Source: Nannocystis sp. RBIL2
Lineage (GTDB): Bacteria > Myxococcota_A > Polyangia > Nannocystales > Nannocystaceae
Direction of reading: 5' to 3'
Assembly (NCBI RefSeq): GCF_026626745.1
Contig: NZ_JAPNJW010000001.1
Coordinates: 2,014,001 to 2,078,000, forward strand
Length of the DNA: 64,000 bases
In this document: positions 20,190 through 28,770 of the stretch, piece after piece
Numbering within the stretch: the stretch's first letter is position 1
Layout of the letters: each line of letters opens with the position of its first letter
Notes under the pieces: model-generated
What the model saw: only the letters and a program-made list of their open reading frames with translations
What the model was told of the DNA's origin: nothing
The model's database searches: none
Translations under genes and position numbers: made by a program

Positions 20190-21290
20190 ATGGCGGCGCT
20201 GCTCAAGATCGAATACCGCGATCCGCTCGAGCCGGTCACCGGCGTCCTGGTGATCGATCGCCTCGTCGACGGCGTGTGCGCCGGCGGCCTGCGGATCGCC
20301 GCCGACGTCGACGCCGACGAGATCGCGGCGCTCGCTCGCAACATGACGCGCAAGCAGGCCGCGTTCGCGCTGCCGGTCGGCGGCGCCAAGGCCGGCCTGC
20401 GCATGGCGCCCGACCACCCCGCGCGGGCCGCGGTCCTGCGCCGCTTCCTCGCCGCGGTCGCCCCGTTCATCGAGCGCAGCTGGTCCGTCGGCCCCGACCT
20501 CAACACCACCATGGCCGAGCTGCAGCGGGCCGCCGACGACGTCGGCCTGCCCTGCCTCAAGCTCGCGGTCGGGCGCAGCCGCGGCCTCGCCGACCACGAA
20601 TTCTTGCGCCGCTACGCCTTCCTCGACGCCGCGATCGACGGCTGGTCGGTGCACGCCTTGCGCGCCCCCGCGGCAGTGCGCGCAGCCACCCTCGCGCTCG
20701 GCCGCGCCCTCGCCCGCCCGTCCGGCCTTCGGATCGCGATTCAGGGCGCAGGCGCGATGGGAGGCGGCGCCGCGTATCTCCTCGATCGCGTCGGCTGCCG
20801 CGTCGTCGCCTGGGCCGACGACGTCCGCTGTCTCGTCGCCGACGACGGCCTCGACGTCCCCGCGCTGCTCGCCGGCCGCCGCGACGGTCGCCTCCCCGAG
20901 CTCGCCGCCGACCTCCGCCCCTCCGACGCCGTCCTGCAAGCCGACTGCGACGTCCTGATCCTCGCCGCGGTGTCGCGCGCCTTCGCCATCGACGACATCC
21001 CGCGGCTCGGCTGCGCCAGCGTCGTCGAGGCCGCCAACCTCGCGCTCGCCCCCGAGGTCGAGGATGCCCTCCACGCCGCCGGCGTCCTCGTCATCCCCGA
21101 CCTGCTCGCCAGCGCCGGCGGCTCCCTCGCCGTCGAGGCGCTCTACGCCGGCGCTCCGGACGGCCCCGCCGACGTCCTCGCCCACGTCGAGCGCCGCGTC
21201 GCCGCCCGCATCGAACATGTCCTCGCGGACAGCCGCGCGACCGGCCGGTCCCCGCGCGCCGTATTGACGGAGGCGATCGATGGCCGCTGA
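20190..21290 (+). CDS. Glu/Leu/Phe/Val dehydrogenase family protein
   Basis: 366 residues. NMTRKQAAFALPVGGAKAGL contains the substrate Lys K55 and the catalytic Lys K67 of amino-acid dehydrogenases; GPDLNTTMAEL gives the catalytic Asp. The Rossmann motif is GAGAMGGGAA near 187-196. The family oxidatively deaminates amino acids or runs in reverse with NAD(P). The canonical GGGKGG becomes GGAKAG and the protein is short for glutamate dehydrogenase, fitting the Leu/Phe branch better. The gene opens the candidate biosynthetic locus and carries a palindrome copy near its 3' end (21217-21232) read as VLADS. Confidence 0.8.
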   Translation: MAALLKIEYRDPLEPVTGVLVIDRLVDGVCAGGLRIAADVDADEIAALARNMTRKQAAFALPVGGAKAGLRMAPDHPARAAVLRRFLAAVAPFIERSWSVGPDLNTTMAELQRAADDVGLPCLKLAVGRSRGLADHEFLRRYAFLDAAIDGWSVHALRAPAAVRAATLALGRALARPSGLRIAIQGAGAMGGGAAYLLDRVGCRVVAWADDVRCLVADDGLDVPALLAGRRDGRLPELAADLRPSDAVLQADCDVLILAAVSRAFAIDDIPRLGCASVVEAANLALAPEVEDALHAAGVLVIPDLLASAGGSLAVEALYAGAPDGPADVLAHVERRVAARIEHVLADSRATGRSPRAVLTEAIDGR

Positions 21291-21296
21291 TCCGGC

Positions 21297-21333
21297 ATGT
21301 CCCGAAGGACACATCACATGTCCATTGAGACAC
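21297..21333 (+). repeat. Two tandem copies of the dispersed palindrome
   Basis: ATGTCC-N4-GGACAC at 21297-21312, beginning six bases after the stop at 21290, and ATGTCC-N4-AGACAC at 21318-21333. They probably act as a terminator or mRNA-stabilising hairpins between the dehydrogenase and the aminotransferase operon. Confidence 0.6.
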
Positions 21334-21430
21334 ATCGATCGGGGCATCCTCGTCCCCTGCTCGATCTGCCTCTCGGGACACCTCACCTGCCCCATGCGCC
21401 ACCCCGCGGTATCACCGCCCCCCGCATCAC

Positions 21431-21446
21431 CTGTCCCCGAGGACAT
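21431..21446 (+). repeat. Third palindrome copy upstream of the aminotransferase
   Basis: CTGTCC-N4-GGACAT, 25 bases before the ATG at 21471. Unlike most intergenic copies it also lies in a 5' leader, so a hairpin here could affect translation of the operon. Confidence 0.5.
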
Positions 21447-21470
21447 CCTCCGCGCGCGAGGAGCCCGGCC

Positions 21471-22364
21471 ATGACCGACCTCGTCTGGCTCGACGGACAG
21501 CTCGTCCCCGCCGAGGCCGCGCGCTTCGGCCTCCTCACCCACTCCCTGCACTACGGCACCGCCGTGTTCGACGGCGGGCGCCACTACCGGCTGACCGACG
21601 GGGGCGTCGGCGTGTTCCGCCTCGACGACCACCTGCGCCGCTTCCTCGCCAGCGCCGAGAGCCTGTGGATGTCCCTGCCCTGGGTCGTCGAGCAGCTGCG
21701 CGAGGCCACCCTCGCGGTCGTGCGCGCCAGCGGCCGCGGTGGCGGCTACGTCCGCCAGCTCGCCTTTTACGGCGACGAGCGGATCGGCCTCGGCGCGCGC
21801 AACCCCGTCCACGTCGCCGTCGTCGCCTGGGAGCCCGGTGGCCCGCCCGGCGCTCCCGTGAAGGTGCGGATCGCCTCTCTCGGTCACGGCGCCGGGTGGA
21901 TCCCCACCGCCAAGCACGCCGGCCACTACGGCCGCGCCTTCCTCGCCCTGCGCGAGGCCCAGGCCTCCGGCCACGACGACGCCCTCTTCCTCGGAGACGA
22001 CGGCACTGTCGTCGAGGCTACCGGCGCCAACCTCTTCATCGTCCGCGACGGTCGCCTCGTCACCCCGCCCGACCACGAGCCGCTGCTGCCCGGCATCACC
22101 CGCGCCACAGTCCTCGCCCTCGCGGCCGACCTCGGCATCCCCGCGCTCGAGGCCCCGATCCCGCGCCACCACCTCGTCACCGCCGACGAGGTCTTCCTCG
22201 CCAACAGCGCCGCCGAGCTGCGCCCCGTCGTCCTGCTCGAGGGCCGGCGCTTGCCCGCCCCCGGCCCCGTCACCGCCGCGCTCGTCGCCCGCTACAGCGC
22301 CGTGGTCCGCGGCGACGACCCGCAACGTCGGCCGTGGATCGCCCGCGTGGAGGACCTCGAGTGA
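21471..22364 (+). CDS. Class IV aminotransferase (branched-chain/D-amino-acid type)
   Basis: 297 residues. LTHSLHYGTAVFDGGRHY is the class IV N-terminal signature, with the Arg in a regular place. The PLP lysine is K148 in WIPTAKHAGHYGRA, and EATGANLFIV with the conserved Glu closes the cofactor site. The length fits IlvE and D-alanine or 4-amino-4-deoxychorismate-type members; the specificity loop does not decide between them. It is the first gene of a tight operon: the HDO gene starts inside its stop codon. A GCGAGGAG site lies upstream of the ATG. Confidence 0.85.
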   Translation: MTDLVWLDGQLVPAEAARFGLLTHSLHYGTAVFDGGRHYRLTDGGVGVFRLDDHLRRFLASAESLWMSLPWVVEQLREATLAVVRASGRGGGYVRQLAFYGDERIGLGARNPVHVAVVAWEPGGPPGAPVKVRIASLGHGAGWIPTAKHAGHYGRAFLALREAQASGHDDALFLGDDGTVVEATGANLFIVRDGRLVTPPDHEPLLPGITRATVLALAADLGIPALEAPIPRHHLVTADEVFLANSAAELRPVVLLEGRRLPAPGPVTAALVARYSAVVRGDDPQRRPWIARVEDLE

Positions 22365-23317
22365 TCGCCATCCTCGTCGCCAACGTCCGCGCCGCTCTCG
22401 ACGATCGCACGCCGAAAGCCGTAGCCGACGCCGCCCACTCTCTCGGCCGCCTCGCCGCCCTCGCCTTCACCGGCGACGACTACGCCGCGGCCGCCTACCA
22501 CGGCCTCGTCTGGGACCTGCACTCGAGCCCCGACCCGCGCACCTACGCCATGCGCCGCTTCGTCGTCGAGGCCGGCTACGCGGTCGAGGAGGCCCACGTC
22601 CCACCCGTCGCAATCGAGCCGCTGCTCGCCCCCGCGGACCTGCTCGCGCGCCTGCAGGCCGAGCAGAACCAGCGCACCGGCCTGCGCCACCCGATGTCGG
22701 CGCACCTGTTCCACGGCGACCCCAGCCTCGCCGACCTCAAGATCTACCTGCGCCACCACTGGCACCGCTCGCGCCTGTTCTACCGCGAGCTGACCGAGCT
22801 CGCGCTGAGCTGTCCCTTGGGCCATGCGAGCGTCCTCCACCGCAACCTCTACGACGAGACCGGCGGCGAGGACGCGAGCGCGGCCCACCCCGTCCTGCTG
22901 CAGCGCCTCCTCCAGCACTTCGACCTCCCGCACGGCTTCGACGACCGCCCCGAGCTGCCCGAGGCCCAGGCCTACCTCAACAACCGGATCCGCTGCGCCC
23001 GCCACTCCAACCTCGCGTGGGGCCTCGCCGTCCTGTTCTCGCTCGAGGCCGGCACCCCTGCCACCCACGGCAACATCCACGCGCTGCTGCAGCGCTTCGA
23101 CGTCCCCGAGCACGCGCGCGAGTTCCACCGGATCCACATGAGCGCCGACGTCGAGCACGCGCGCGAGACCGCCGAGCTGATCGGCTCCGTCGTTCAAAGC
23201 CCCGCGGATCAGGCGATCCTGTTCGCCTCGCTCCGCTACCACCGCGCCCTGGGGCAGCGCTACTTCGACGCCATCTGGCGCGAGATGCAGGCGACGCATG
23301 ACCACCGCGACCGGTGA
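22361..23317 (+). CDS. Haem-oxygenase-like diiron oxidase (HDO / iron-containing redox enzyme)
   Basis: 318 residues; GTG start overlapping the previous stop (GTGA). Residues about 95-315 form a helical bundle of the CADD/UndA/BesC type. Likely iron ligands are E166 or E170 and H176 in NLYDETGGEDASAAH, E229 in LFSLEAG, and H259, D263, H266 in the HMSADVEH motif (H-x3-D-x2-H). HDO enzymes use O2 for amine N-oxygenation, carbon-carbon cleavage or desaturation, commonly on amino acids. The N-terminal 90 residues are an extra domain that I do not recognise. A relation to TenA/PqqC-like proteins is possible but the metal motif argues for HDO. Confidence 0.75.
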   Translation: MIAILVANVRAALDDRTPKAVADAAHSLGRLAALAFTGDDYAAAAYHGLVWDLHSSPDPRTYAMRRFVVEAGYAVEEAHVPPVAIEPLLAPADLLARLQAEQNQRTGLRHPMSAHLFHGDPSLADLKIYLRHHWHRSRLFYRELTELALSCPLGHASVLHRNLYDETGGEDASAAHPVLLQRLLQHFDLPHGFDDRPELPEAQAYLNNRIRCARHSNLAWGLAVLFSLEAGTPATHGNIHALLQRFDVPEHAREFHRIHMSADVEHARETAELIGSVVQSPADQAILFASLRYHRALGQRYFDAIWREMQATHDHRDR

Positions 23318-24344
23318 GAAGCTCCTCCTCGAACTGCTCGACGGCTTCCTCGGCAGCAAGCTGCTGATGACCGCCTACAAGCTCGACCTCTTCACCGCCG
23401 CCCGCGAGCCGATCGCCCGCGACGCCCTGCGGTCCGCGCTCGACCTGCCCGAGCGCGCCTTCAAGATCGTCGTCGACGCCTGCGTCGCCCTCGGCCTGCT
23501 TCACGAGGACGAGCGCGGCGTCGCCACCCCGGCCGCGCTCGCGCCCTTCCTCGTGCGCGCCCCCGACCGCCCGTTCCAGACCACCACCTACTTGCTCGAG
23601 TACTACGACGAGGTCTACCGCGCCCTCGCCGACATGGACGCGCTCGTGCGCAGCGACGGCGCCGCCTCGCCGTTCAAGCTGCGCGACTACTTCAAGGACG
23701 ACGTCGACGCCATCGACCCGCAGGTCGCCGCCGAGTACTCGCGCTACATGGACGCCACGATCGCCAGGATCGTCGAGGTCGTCCTCGCCACCTATCCCTT
23801 CGGACAGCACCGCCGCCTGCTCGATCTGTGCGGCAACACCGGCAGCTTCTGCGCCGCCATCGTCGCCGCCACCCCCGGCCTCCACGGCGCCTTCCTCGAC
23901 GTCCCGGCCTGCGTCGCCATCGGCCGCCGCCAGCTCGAAGCGCGCCCCGAGCTCGTCGGCCGCGTCGAGGCGATCGCCGGCGACGTGTTCCGCACCCCGC
24001 TGCCCGCCGGCTACGACATCATCACCATGTGCCGCTCCGCCATGGACTGGGGCGACGACAAGATCGTCGCAGTCTACCGCCGCGCCCACGAGGCCCTCCC
24101 GCCCGGCGGTCGCTTCCTCGTCATCGAGCGCATGCTGCCCGAGCGCGTCCTGCCCGAGGCCCTGCCGATGTACCTGCGCGGCGTCTACTTCCTCGCCAAG
24201 TCGGAGAGCACCCGCTACCGCTCGCCGCGCGAGCACGTCGCCCTGCTGCAGGCCGCCGGCTTCACCGCCACCGAGGAGCTCGAGCCCCCACGCGCCCCCT
24301 ACGAGTTCTTCCAGTCGATGCGGATCCTCGTCGCCAGCAAGTGA
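23298..24344 (+). CDS. O-methyltransferase, family 2 type
   Basis: 348 residues; overlaps the HDO gene by 20 bases. The N-terminal third is a winged-helix dimerisation domain (GFLGSKLLMTAYKLDLF, RAFKIVVDACVALGLL). The SAM-binding Rossmann part starts at RRLLDLCGNTGSF, about residue 175, with FLDVPA as the acidic end of strand 2 and an ending IERMLPER typical of this family. Such enzymes methylate hydroxyl groups on secondary metabolites. Position in the operon implies a tailoring step on the HDO product. Confidence 0.82.
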   Translation: MTTATGEKLLLELLDGFLGSKLLMTAYKLDLFTAAREPIARDALRSALDLPERAFKIVVDACVALGLLHEDERGVATPAALAPFLVRAPDRPFQTTTYLLEYYDEVYRALADMDALVRSDGAASPFKLRDYFKDDVDAIDPQVAAEYSRYMDATIARIVEVVLATYPFGQHRRLLDLCGNTGSFCAAIVAATPGLHGAFLDVPACVAIGRRQLEARPELVGRVEAIAGDVFRTPLPAGYDIITMCRSAMDWGDDKIVAVYRRAHEALPPGGRFLVIERMLPERVLPEALPMYLRGVYFLAKSESTRYRSPREHVALLQAAGFTATEELEPPRAPYEFFQSMRILVASK

Positions 24345-24423
24345 CGCCGCATCTTCGCCCGCCAATGATGCCCCTCCTTCCCTCGCCTCCTCGCAAAAAT
24401 TCGTCGCTCTTCGCCAGCCACTG

Positions 24424-25551
24424 ATGCCGCCCGCCTTGCCCACGCTCGCCGCGATCGCCCAGGTCCCCGACGACCTGGTCGCCGCCGCCGTCGCGCTGTG
24501 CCTCGACGCCGCCGCCCTGCCCGTCCTGCTCGGCGCCCTCGACCTCGACTTGCCGGCCCGCCTCGCCCGCGGCCCCGCCAGCCTCGACTGGCTCGCCGCA
24601 GAGCAGGCCGATCGCGTCAGCGACGTCGCCCTCGAGATGCTCCTCGAGCTCGGCTGCGGCTTCGGCCTGTTCGCCGTCCGCGACCGCCGCTACGAGCTCA
24701 CCGTCCTGGCGCGCACCTTCTTTTTGGAAAACTCGCCGCTGCGCCTGCTCGGCCTCGTCGATCGTCACCGCCGCTACGTCGACGCGATCGGCGCTCTGCC
24801 CGCCGCCCTGCGCGAGACGAAGCGCGCCGATCGCCGCGTGTGGTCCCAGGCGGCCGATGCCAGCGCGCAGGCCGACTACTTCCGCGCCCGCGCCGCCTTC
24901 AACGAGGCCAGCCGCGACTACTTCCGCGACACGGCCTCCTTGCTGGCGCGCGCCCACTGCAGGCGCGACCTCCAGGCCCACCGCATCGTCTGCGACGTCG
25001 GGGCCGGGCCTGCGGCCTTCGCCGCGATCCTCAAGTCAGCCGCGCCGCACCTGCAGGTCCACGCCGCCGAGGTCACGTACAAAGATCCTGCTTACCTCGC
25101 CGCCACCGCCGACGACCTGCACGCCGCCGACCTCGACGTCGCCCTGCACGCGGTCAACGTCCTGCACGAGCCGCTGCCGCCGGAGATCGATCTGCTGACC
25201 GCCAACCGCCTGTTCTCCGGGCTCGATCGCAGCGGCGCCGAGGGCTGGGCCGCGCGCCTCCACGCCGCGCTGGCCCCCGGCGGCACGCTCGCCCTCGTCG
25301 ACTTCTTCGCCACCGGCGACCCGGCCCACGACCGCTCTCTCGCCGCCCTCGTCGCCCAGTGGATGGCCTGGAACCGCCACGAGCTGCAGCGCGTCCCCCT
25401 CACCGATCCCAGCGACGACCGCCACGCCTGGGGCTGGAACCCGCCGTGGCGCTGCGACGAGCTGGCCCGCCTGCTCGCGCGCGTCGGCTTCCACGACATC
25501 CGCACGCGCAGCGTCGTCCCCCCGTTCGCCCTCGTCGAGGCCCGCAAGTGA
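24424..25551 (+). CDS. SAM-dependent methyltransferase (second tailoring methyltransferase)
   Basis: 375 residues. The plan resembles its neighbour at 23298: an N-terminal helical/winged-helix region (LARGPASLDWLAAEQADRV) and a SAM-binding segment IVCDVGAGPAAFAAIL at about residue 185. A later LALVDFFATGDPAHDR matches the strand 5 region of family 2 methyltransferases. It lies 79 bases after the previous gene. Sequence between the two paralogues has diverged greatly, so they probably act on different groups. Confidence 0.78.
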   Translation: MPPALPTLAAIAQVPDDLVAAAVALCLDAAALPVLLGALDLDLPARLARGPASLDWLAAEQADRVSDVALEMLLELGCGFGLFAVRDRRYELTVLARTFFLENSPLRLLGLVDRHRRYVDAIGALPAALRETKRADRRVWSQAADASAQADYFRARAAFNEASRDYFRDTASLLARAHCRRDLQAHRIVCDVGAGPAAFAAILKSAAPHLQVHAAEVTYKDPAYLAATADDLHAADLDVALHAVNVLHEPLPPEIDLLTANRLFSGLDRSGAEGWAARLHAALAPGGTLALVDFFATGDPAHDRSLAALVAQWMAWNRHELQRVPLTDPSDDRHAWGWNPPWRCDELARLLARVGFHDIRTRSVVPPFALVEARK

Positions 25552-27365
25552 CCCTCGACTCCACCCCCGTCCGCTGCTGCGACGTCGTCTGCCGCGACCT
25601 CGCCCGCGACAACGTCCTCGTCTACGGCGTCCACAGCCGCGAGGCCCGCGTCGTCGCCCGCGCGGCCGCCGACGCTCTGGTGGCCGCGCGCCGCTTCCGT
25701 CCGCTCGCCGAGCACATCGACCTCGCCACCCGCGGCTGTCCGGCCGAGGAGGCCGCCAACATCCAGAGCGGCCTGCTCGCGCTCGCCGACGCCGGCATGT
25801 TCGTCTCCTTCACCGACCTCCGGCGCGTGTGCCTGCGCGACGACGACCCCCCGCCGATCGATCTCGTGGCGATCCCCAGCGCCGATCGCCCCGCCGCGGC
25901 CGAGCGCGCGGTCGCCTCGCTGCTCGCCGACGCCCGTCGTTTCGCGCGCGACCGCGAGGTCGTCGTCGCCGACGGCTCGGCCGATCCGGCAGTCCGCGCC
26001 GACTACCGCGCCCGCCTCGCCGGCCTCGCGCGCGCGCACGCGGCCCGCCTCGTCTACGTCGGCGAAGACGAGCGCCGCGACTTCATCGCTCGCCTCGCCG
26101 CCCGCGGCCACGACCCCGAGCTCCTCGCCTTCGCCCTCGCCGATCCCGAGCGCACCGGCATGGCCTATGGGACAGGTCGCAACGCCCTCCTCCTCCGCGC
26201 CGTCGGCCGCCGCGTCGTCTGCCTCGACGACGACGTCATCGCCCGCCCCGTCGCCCCGCCCGATCCCTTGCCCGGCCTGACCCTGTTCACCGGCGACGGC
26301 GAGGGCTACGACAACTACCAGCCGCAGGACATCTGGTTCTATCCCGACCGCGCCGCCGCCCACGCCGCCGCCCGCTGGTCCGCCGGCGAGGCCCTCGCAG
26401 GTCACGCCGAGATGCTCGGCCGACCGCTGCCCGCGCTGCTCGCCGCAGTGCCCGCGGGCGAACCGATCGAGCTCGACGACTGCCTCGATCGCGCCATCCT
26501 CCGCCGCCTGCGCGCCGGCCAGGGCCGCGTGCGCGTCACCTTCCAGGGCCTCCTCGGCGACCTCGGCTGGTACGCCCCGACCTGGTGCCTGCTGTTCGAC
26601 CGGGCCAACCGCGAGCGCCTGCTCGCCTCCGAGGACACCTACCGGCGCGCGCTCGCCTCGACCCGCCAGGCCCTCCGCCTCGTCCGCCGCGCCACCATCG
26701 GCGACGGCCGCTACTGCCAGGGCGCCGTCCTCGGCCTCGACCACCGCGACCTCCTGCCGCCCTTCTTCCCCGTCGGTCGCTACGAGGACGGCGTGTTCCG
26801 CACCACCCTGCGCGCCCTCGACGAGACAGCGCTCTTCGGACATGTCCCATCGGCCCTGGTCCATGAGCCAGTCGCGGAGCGGGCCTGGGCCGAGGGCGAC
26901 GTCTGGCGTCCGGGCGGCTGGGCCCGCCTCGGCGAGATCGTCGTCCAGTGCGTGCGCGCGGCCGCCTCGCCGACCACCATGGCGGCCCTCGGCGCCCACC
27001 TGCGCGAGCTCGGCCGGCTCGCCCCCGCCGACTTCCGGGCCTTCGTCGCCCTGCGGCTGTGGCGGCAGAAGGAGCTCTACGCCCGCCACCTCGAGACCCT
27101 GCTGGCGCGCCACGGCGGCGGCCCGGCGTACTGGGCCGACGACGTCCGGCGTCACCTCGACGCCCTCGCCGAGCACGCCGCCACCCGCGAATATCCGGCC
27201 CCGCGCGACCTCCTCGGCGAGGGCGGCGATCCCGATCACGCCCTCGCTCGCGCCCAGCGGCTCGTCGCCCGCTTCGGCGAGCTGCTCGTCGCCTGGCCCG
27301 ACATCGAGCGGACCACCGCCGAGCTCGCCGACGCCGGCCACCGGCTCGGCGTCACGCTCGCGTGA
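25548..27365 (+). CDS. Large GT-A-like protein with N-terminal helical domain, function unknown
   Basis: 605 residues; GTG overlaps the previous stop (GTGA). Residues about 1-95 are a small helical domain. From 104 on (IDLVAIPSADRPAAAERAV) the protein looks like a GT-A nucleotide-sugar fold: VVVADGSAD at about 138, and RRVVCLDDDVIARP with three Asp at 227-229 in the place of a DXD metal site. I recognise no exact family. The ending of the protein is all helical. The tight operon position suggests glycosyl or other group transfer onto the operon's product, or a scaffold. One degenerate palindrome lies at 26842-26857. Confidence 0.6.
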   Translation: MTLDSTPVRCCDVVCRDLARDNVLVYGVHSREARVVARAAADALVAARRFRPLAEHIDLATRGCPAEEAANIQSGLLALADAGMFVSFTDLRRVCLRDDDPPPIDLVAIPSADRPAAAERAVASLLADARRFARDREVVVADGSADPAVRADYRARLAGLARAHAARLVYVGEDERRDFIARLAARGHDPELLAFALADPERTGMAYGTGRNALLLRAVGRRVVCLDDDVIARPVAPPDPLPGLTLFTGDGEGYDNYQPQDIWFYPDRAAAHAAARWSAGEALAGHAEMLGRPLPALLAAVPAGEPIELDDCLDRAILRRLRAGQGRVRVTFQGLLGDLGWYAPTWCLLFDRANRERLLASEDTYRRALASTRQALRLVRRATIGDGRYCQGAVLGLDHRDLLPPFFPVGRYEDGVFRTTLRALDETALFGHVPSALVHEPVAERAWAEGDVWRPGGWARLGEIVVQCVRAAASPTTMAALGAHLRELGRLAPADFRAFVALRLWRQKELYARHLETLLARHGGGPAYWADDVRRHLDALAEHAATREYPAPRDLLGEGGDPDHALARAQRLVARFGELLVAWPDIERTTAELADAGHRLGVTLA

Positions 27366-28337
27366 ATCGCCGCGTCTGCGGCCTTACCGCGGCCTTCGCA
27401 GCGCACCTCGCGTCGGCCCGAAAACGATGTCAGCGGCGGACAAAGCTCCGCGCCGACGGCGTCGCCCGCGGCCCGCACCATTCTCCCGCCCATGAGGGCA
27501 CTGCAGCGAATCGCAGCAGCGCGCGCGAGCGAATTCGCCGTCGCGCCGATCTGCGAATACGCGCACCCGGCCGCCCTGCGCGCCGGAGCGGCCTCGTCGG
27601 CTTGCAAATCGCCGCCACCGCCCGGTCCAACCCCCGTGCCCTCCGACCCGCGCCCGGGAATCATCGCACCCATTGACCGCAGCAGCGACGGCGACGGCGC
27701 AGCGCCGCCGCCCCCGCCAGCGTCGTCTCGCGGCCGCGACGCCGGTGTAGGCCGCGCCGCCACCCGCGCCCGAGGCGATCGCCTGGTGCGAGGAATGTGG
27801 GCACGCCTCGCGCTCTGCCCACATCTCGCCGCCCGCATTGCCCGCCCCTCGGTGTTCACAACACCCCGCGATCGCCGGCGCGAACGATCGCCGCCCAAGG
27901 CGCGAAACAATCACCGGGCGCCCCGGCCGCCGACAAATCGCCGTCAGGACGACGATTGCGCGGCCCAAGGCAGACTGCGAGCTGTTTCGCCCGTCGGCGC
28001 AGGCGGCCGCGGACGCGCGCGTCCGCCGGATGCCACCAATCCTGTCCGCGCGAAAATCGCTGCCGAAGGCCAGTTCGCCCGTCCCCACAATGTCTGGACC
28101 CGCGCTGGGCGCCCCTCATTGTCGCTTGCGGGGGCGGCAGCGAGGCGCTTCAATCCTGCCGCAAGGTCACTCCCATCGTTTTTCCTAATCACATGTGTAT
28201 GGCGATCGGCGACCGGACACCTGCTCTCTTTTTGGTTGCCTTCCAAGCTCGTCCTTGCGATGATGACAGCGCGTCGAATCCGATAGCGATCGCACCGGAA
28301 CCGCTCACGCCGAGCGGTCCCGCCAAGGAGATTTGTC
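27366..28337. other. Long intergenic region before the Roadblock module
   Basis: Nearly 1 kb without a convincing gene. Open frames occur (the longest, 27492-28286) but their translations are low-complexity Pro/Arg/Ala text with no domain and shifting composition. Towards the 3' end the sequence becomes richer in A and T (TTTTTCCTAATCACATGTG near 28181-28199; CTCTTTTTGG near 28225-28234), suitable for a promoter region for 28338. AAGGAG at 28325-28330 is the ribosome binding site of the next gene. Confidence 0.5.
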
Positions 28338-28703
28338 ATGGGTAATACAGCGAATCAGGTCAAGAAGGCGATGGAGATTGACGGGGCGATCGCCGCGGCG
28401 ATTGTCGATAGTGAGAGCGGCATGACCCTCGCGACCGCCGGCGGAAGCGCCGCGTTCGACATCGAGGTGGCGGCGGCCGCCAACACGAACGTCGTCCAGG
28501 CCAAGCTCAAGGCGATGAGCAGCCTGCGGCTCGCCGACGAGCTCGAGGACATCCTCATCACGCTCGGCAAGCAGTACCACATCATCCGCCCGCTGCGGCG
28601 CACGCCGGCGGTCTTCTACTACCTCGCTTGCGAGCGCAGCCGGACCAATCTGGCGATGGCGCGCCGCAGTCTGGCCGAGATCGAGCAGGCGACGACGCTC
28701 TAG
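28338..28703 (+). CDS. Roadblock/LC7 domain protein, MglB-like
   Basis: 121 residues, the size of stand-alone Roadblock/LC7 proteins. IDGAIAAAIVDSESGMTLATAG is the first strand-turn-strand of the fold, followed by the long helix NTNVVQAKLKAMSSLRL and the strands EDILITLGKQYHIIRPL and AVFYYLACERSR. In Myxococcus MglB, proteins of this fold are GTPase-activating partners of MglA. Here the gene precedes a receiver-domain regulator and an MglA-like GTPase in the same direction, supporting a GAP/adapter role. AAGGAG lies seven bases before the ATG. Confidence 0.82.
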   Translation: MGNTANQVKKAMEIDGAIAAAIVDSESGMTLATAGGSAAFDIEVAAAANTNVVQAKLKAMSSLRLADELEDILITLGKQYHIIRPLRRTPAVFYYLACERSRTNLAMARRSLAEIEQATTL

Positions 28704-28770
28704 CCCGGCCTGAAACGACGCGTCGGCGCACCGAGCTCGTGCGTCGGCGCCGGCACTGGAGGCGTGTATT

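Noticed and set aside
20103..22325. A 740-residue minus-strand open frame over the dehydrogenase and aminotransferase genes
   Set aside because: Shadow of two well-supported plus-strand genes; Gly/Glu/Val-rich sequence with no motif.
26949..27676. Frame continuing past the GT-like gene as a longer protein
   Set aside because: Different frame from the real gene, which has a clear stop at 27365; the overlap is a shadow.
27492..28286. A 264-residue plus-strand frame in the 27.4-28.3 kb gap
   Set aside because: Low-complexity Pro/Arg/Ala sequence, no ribosome binding site, no fold; the region is better treated as intergenic.
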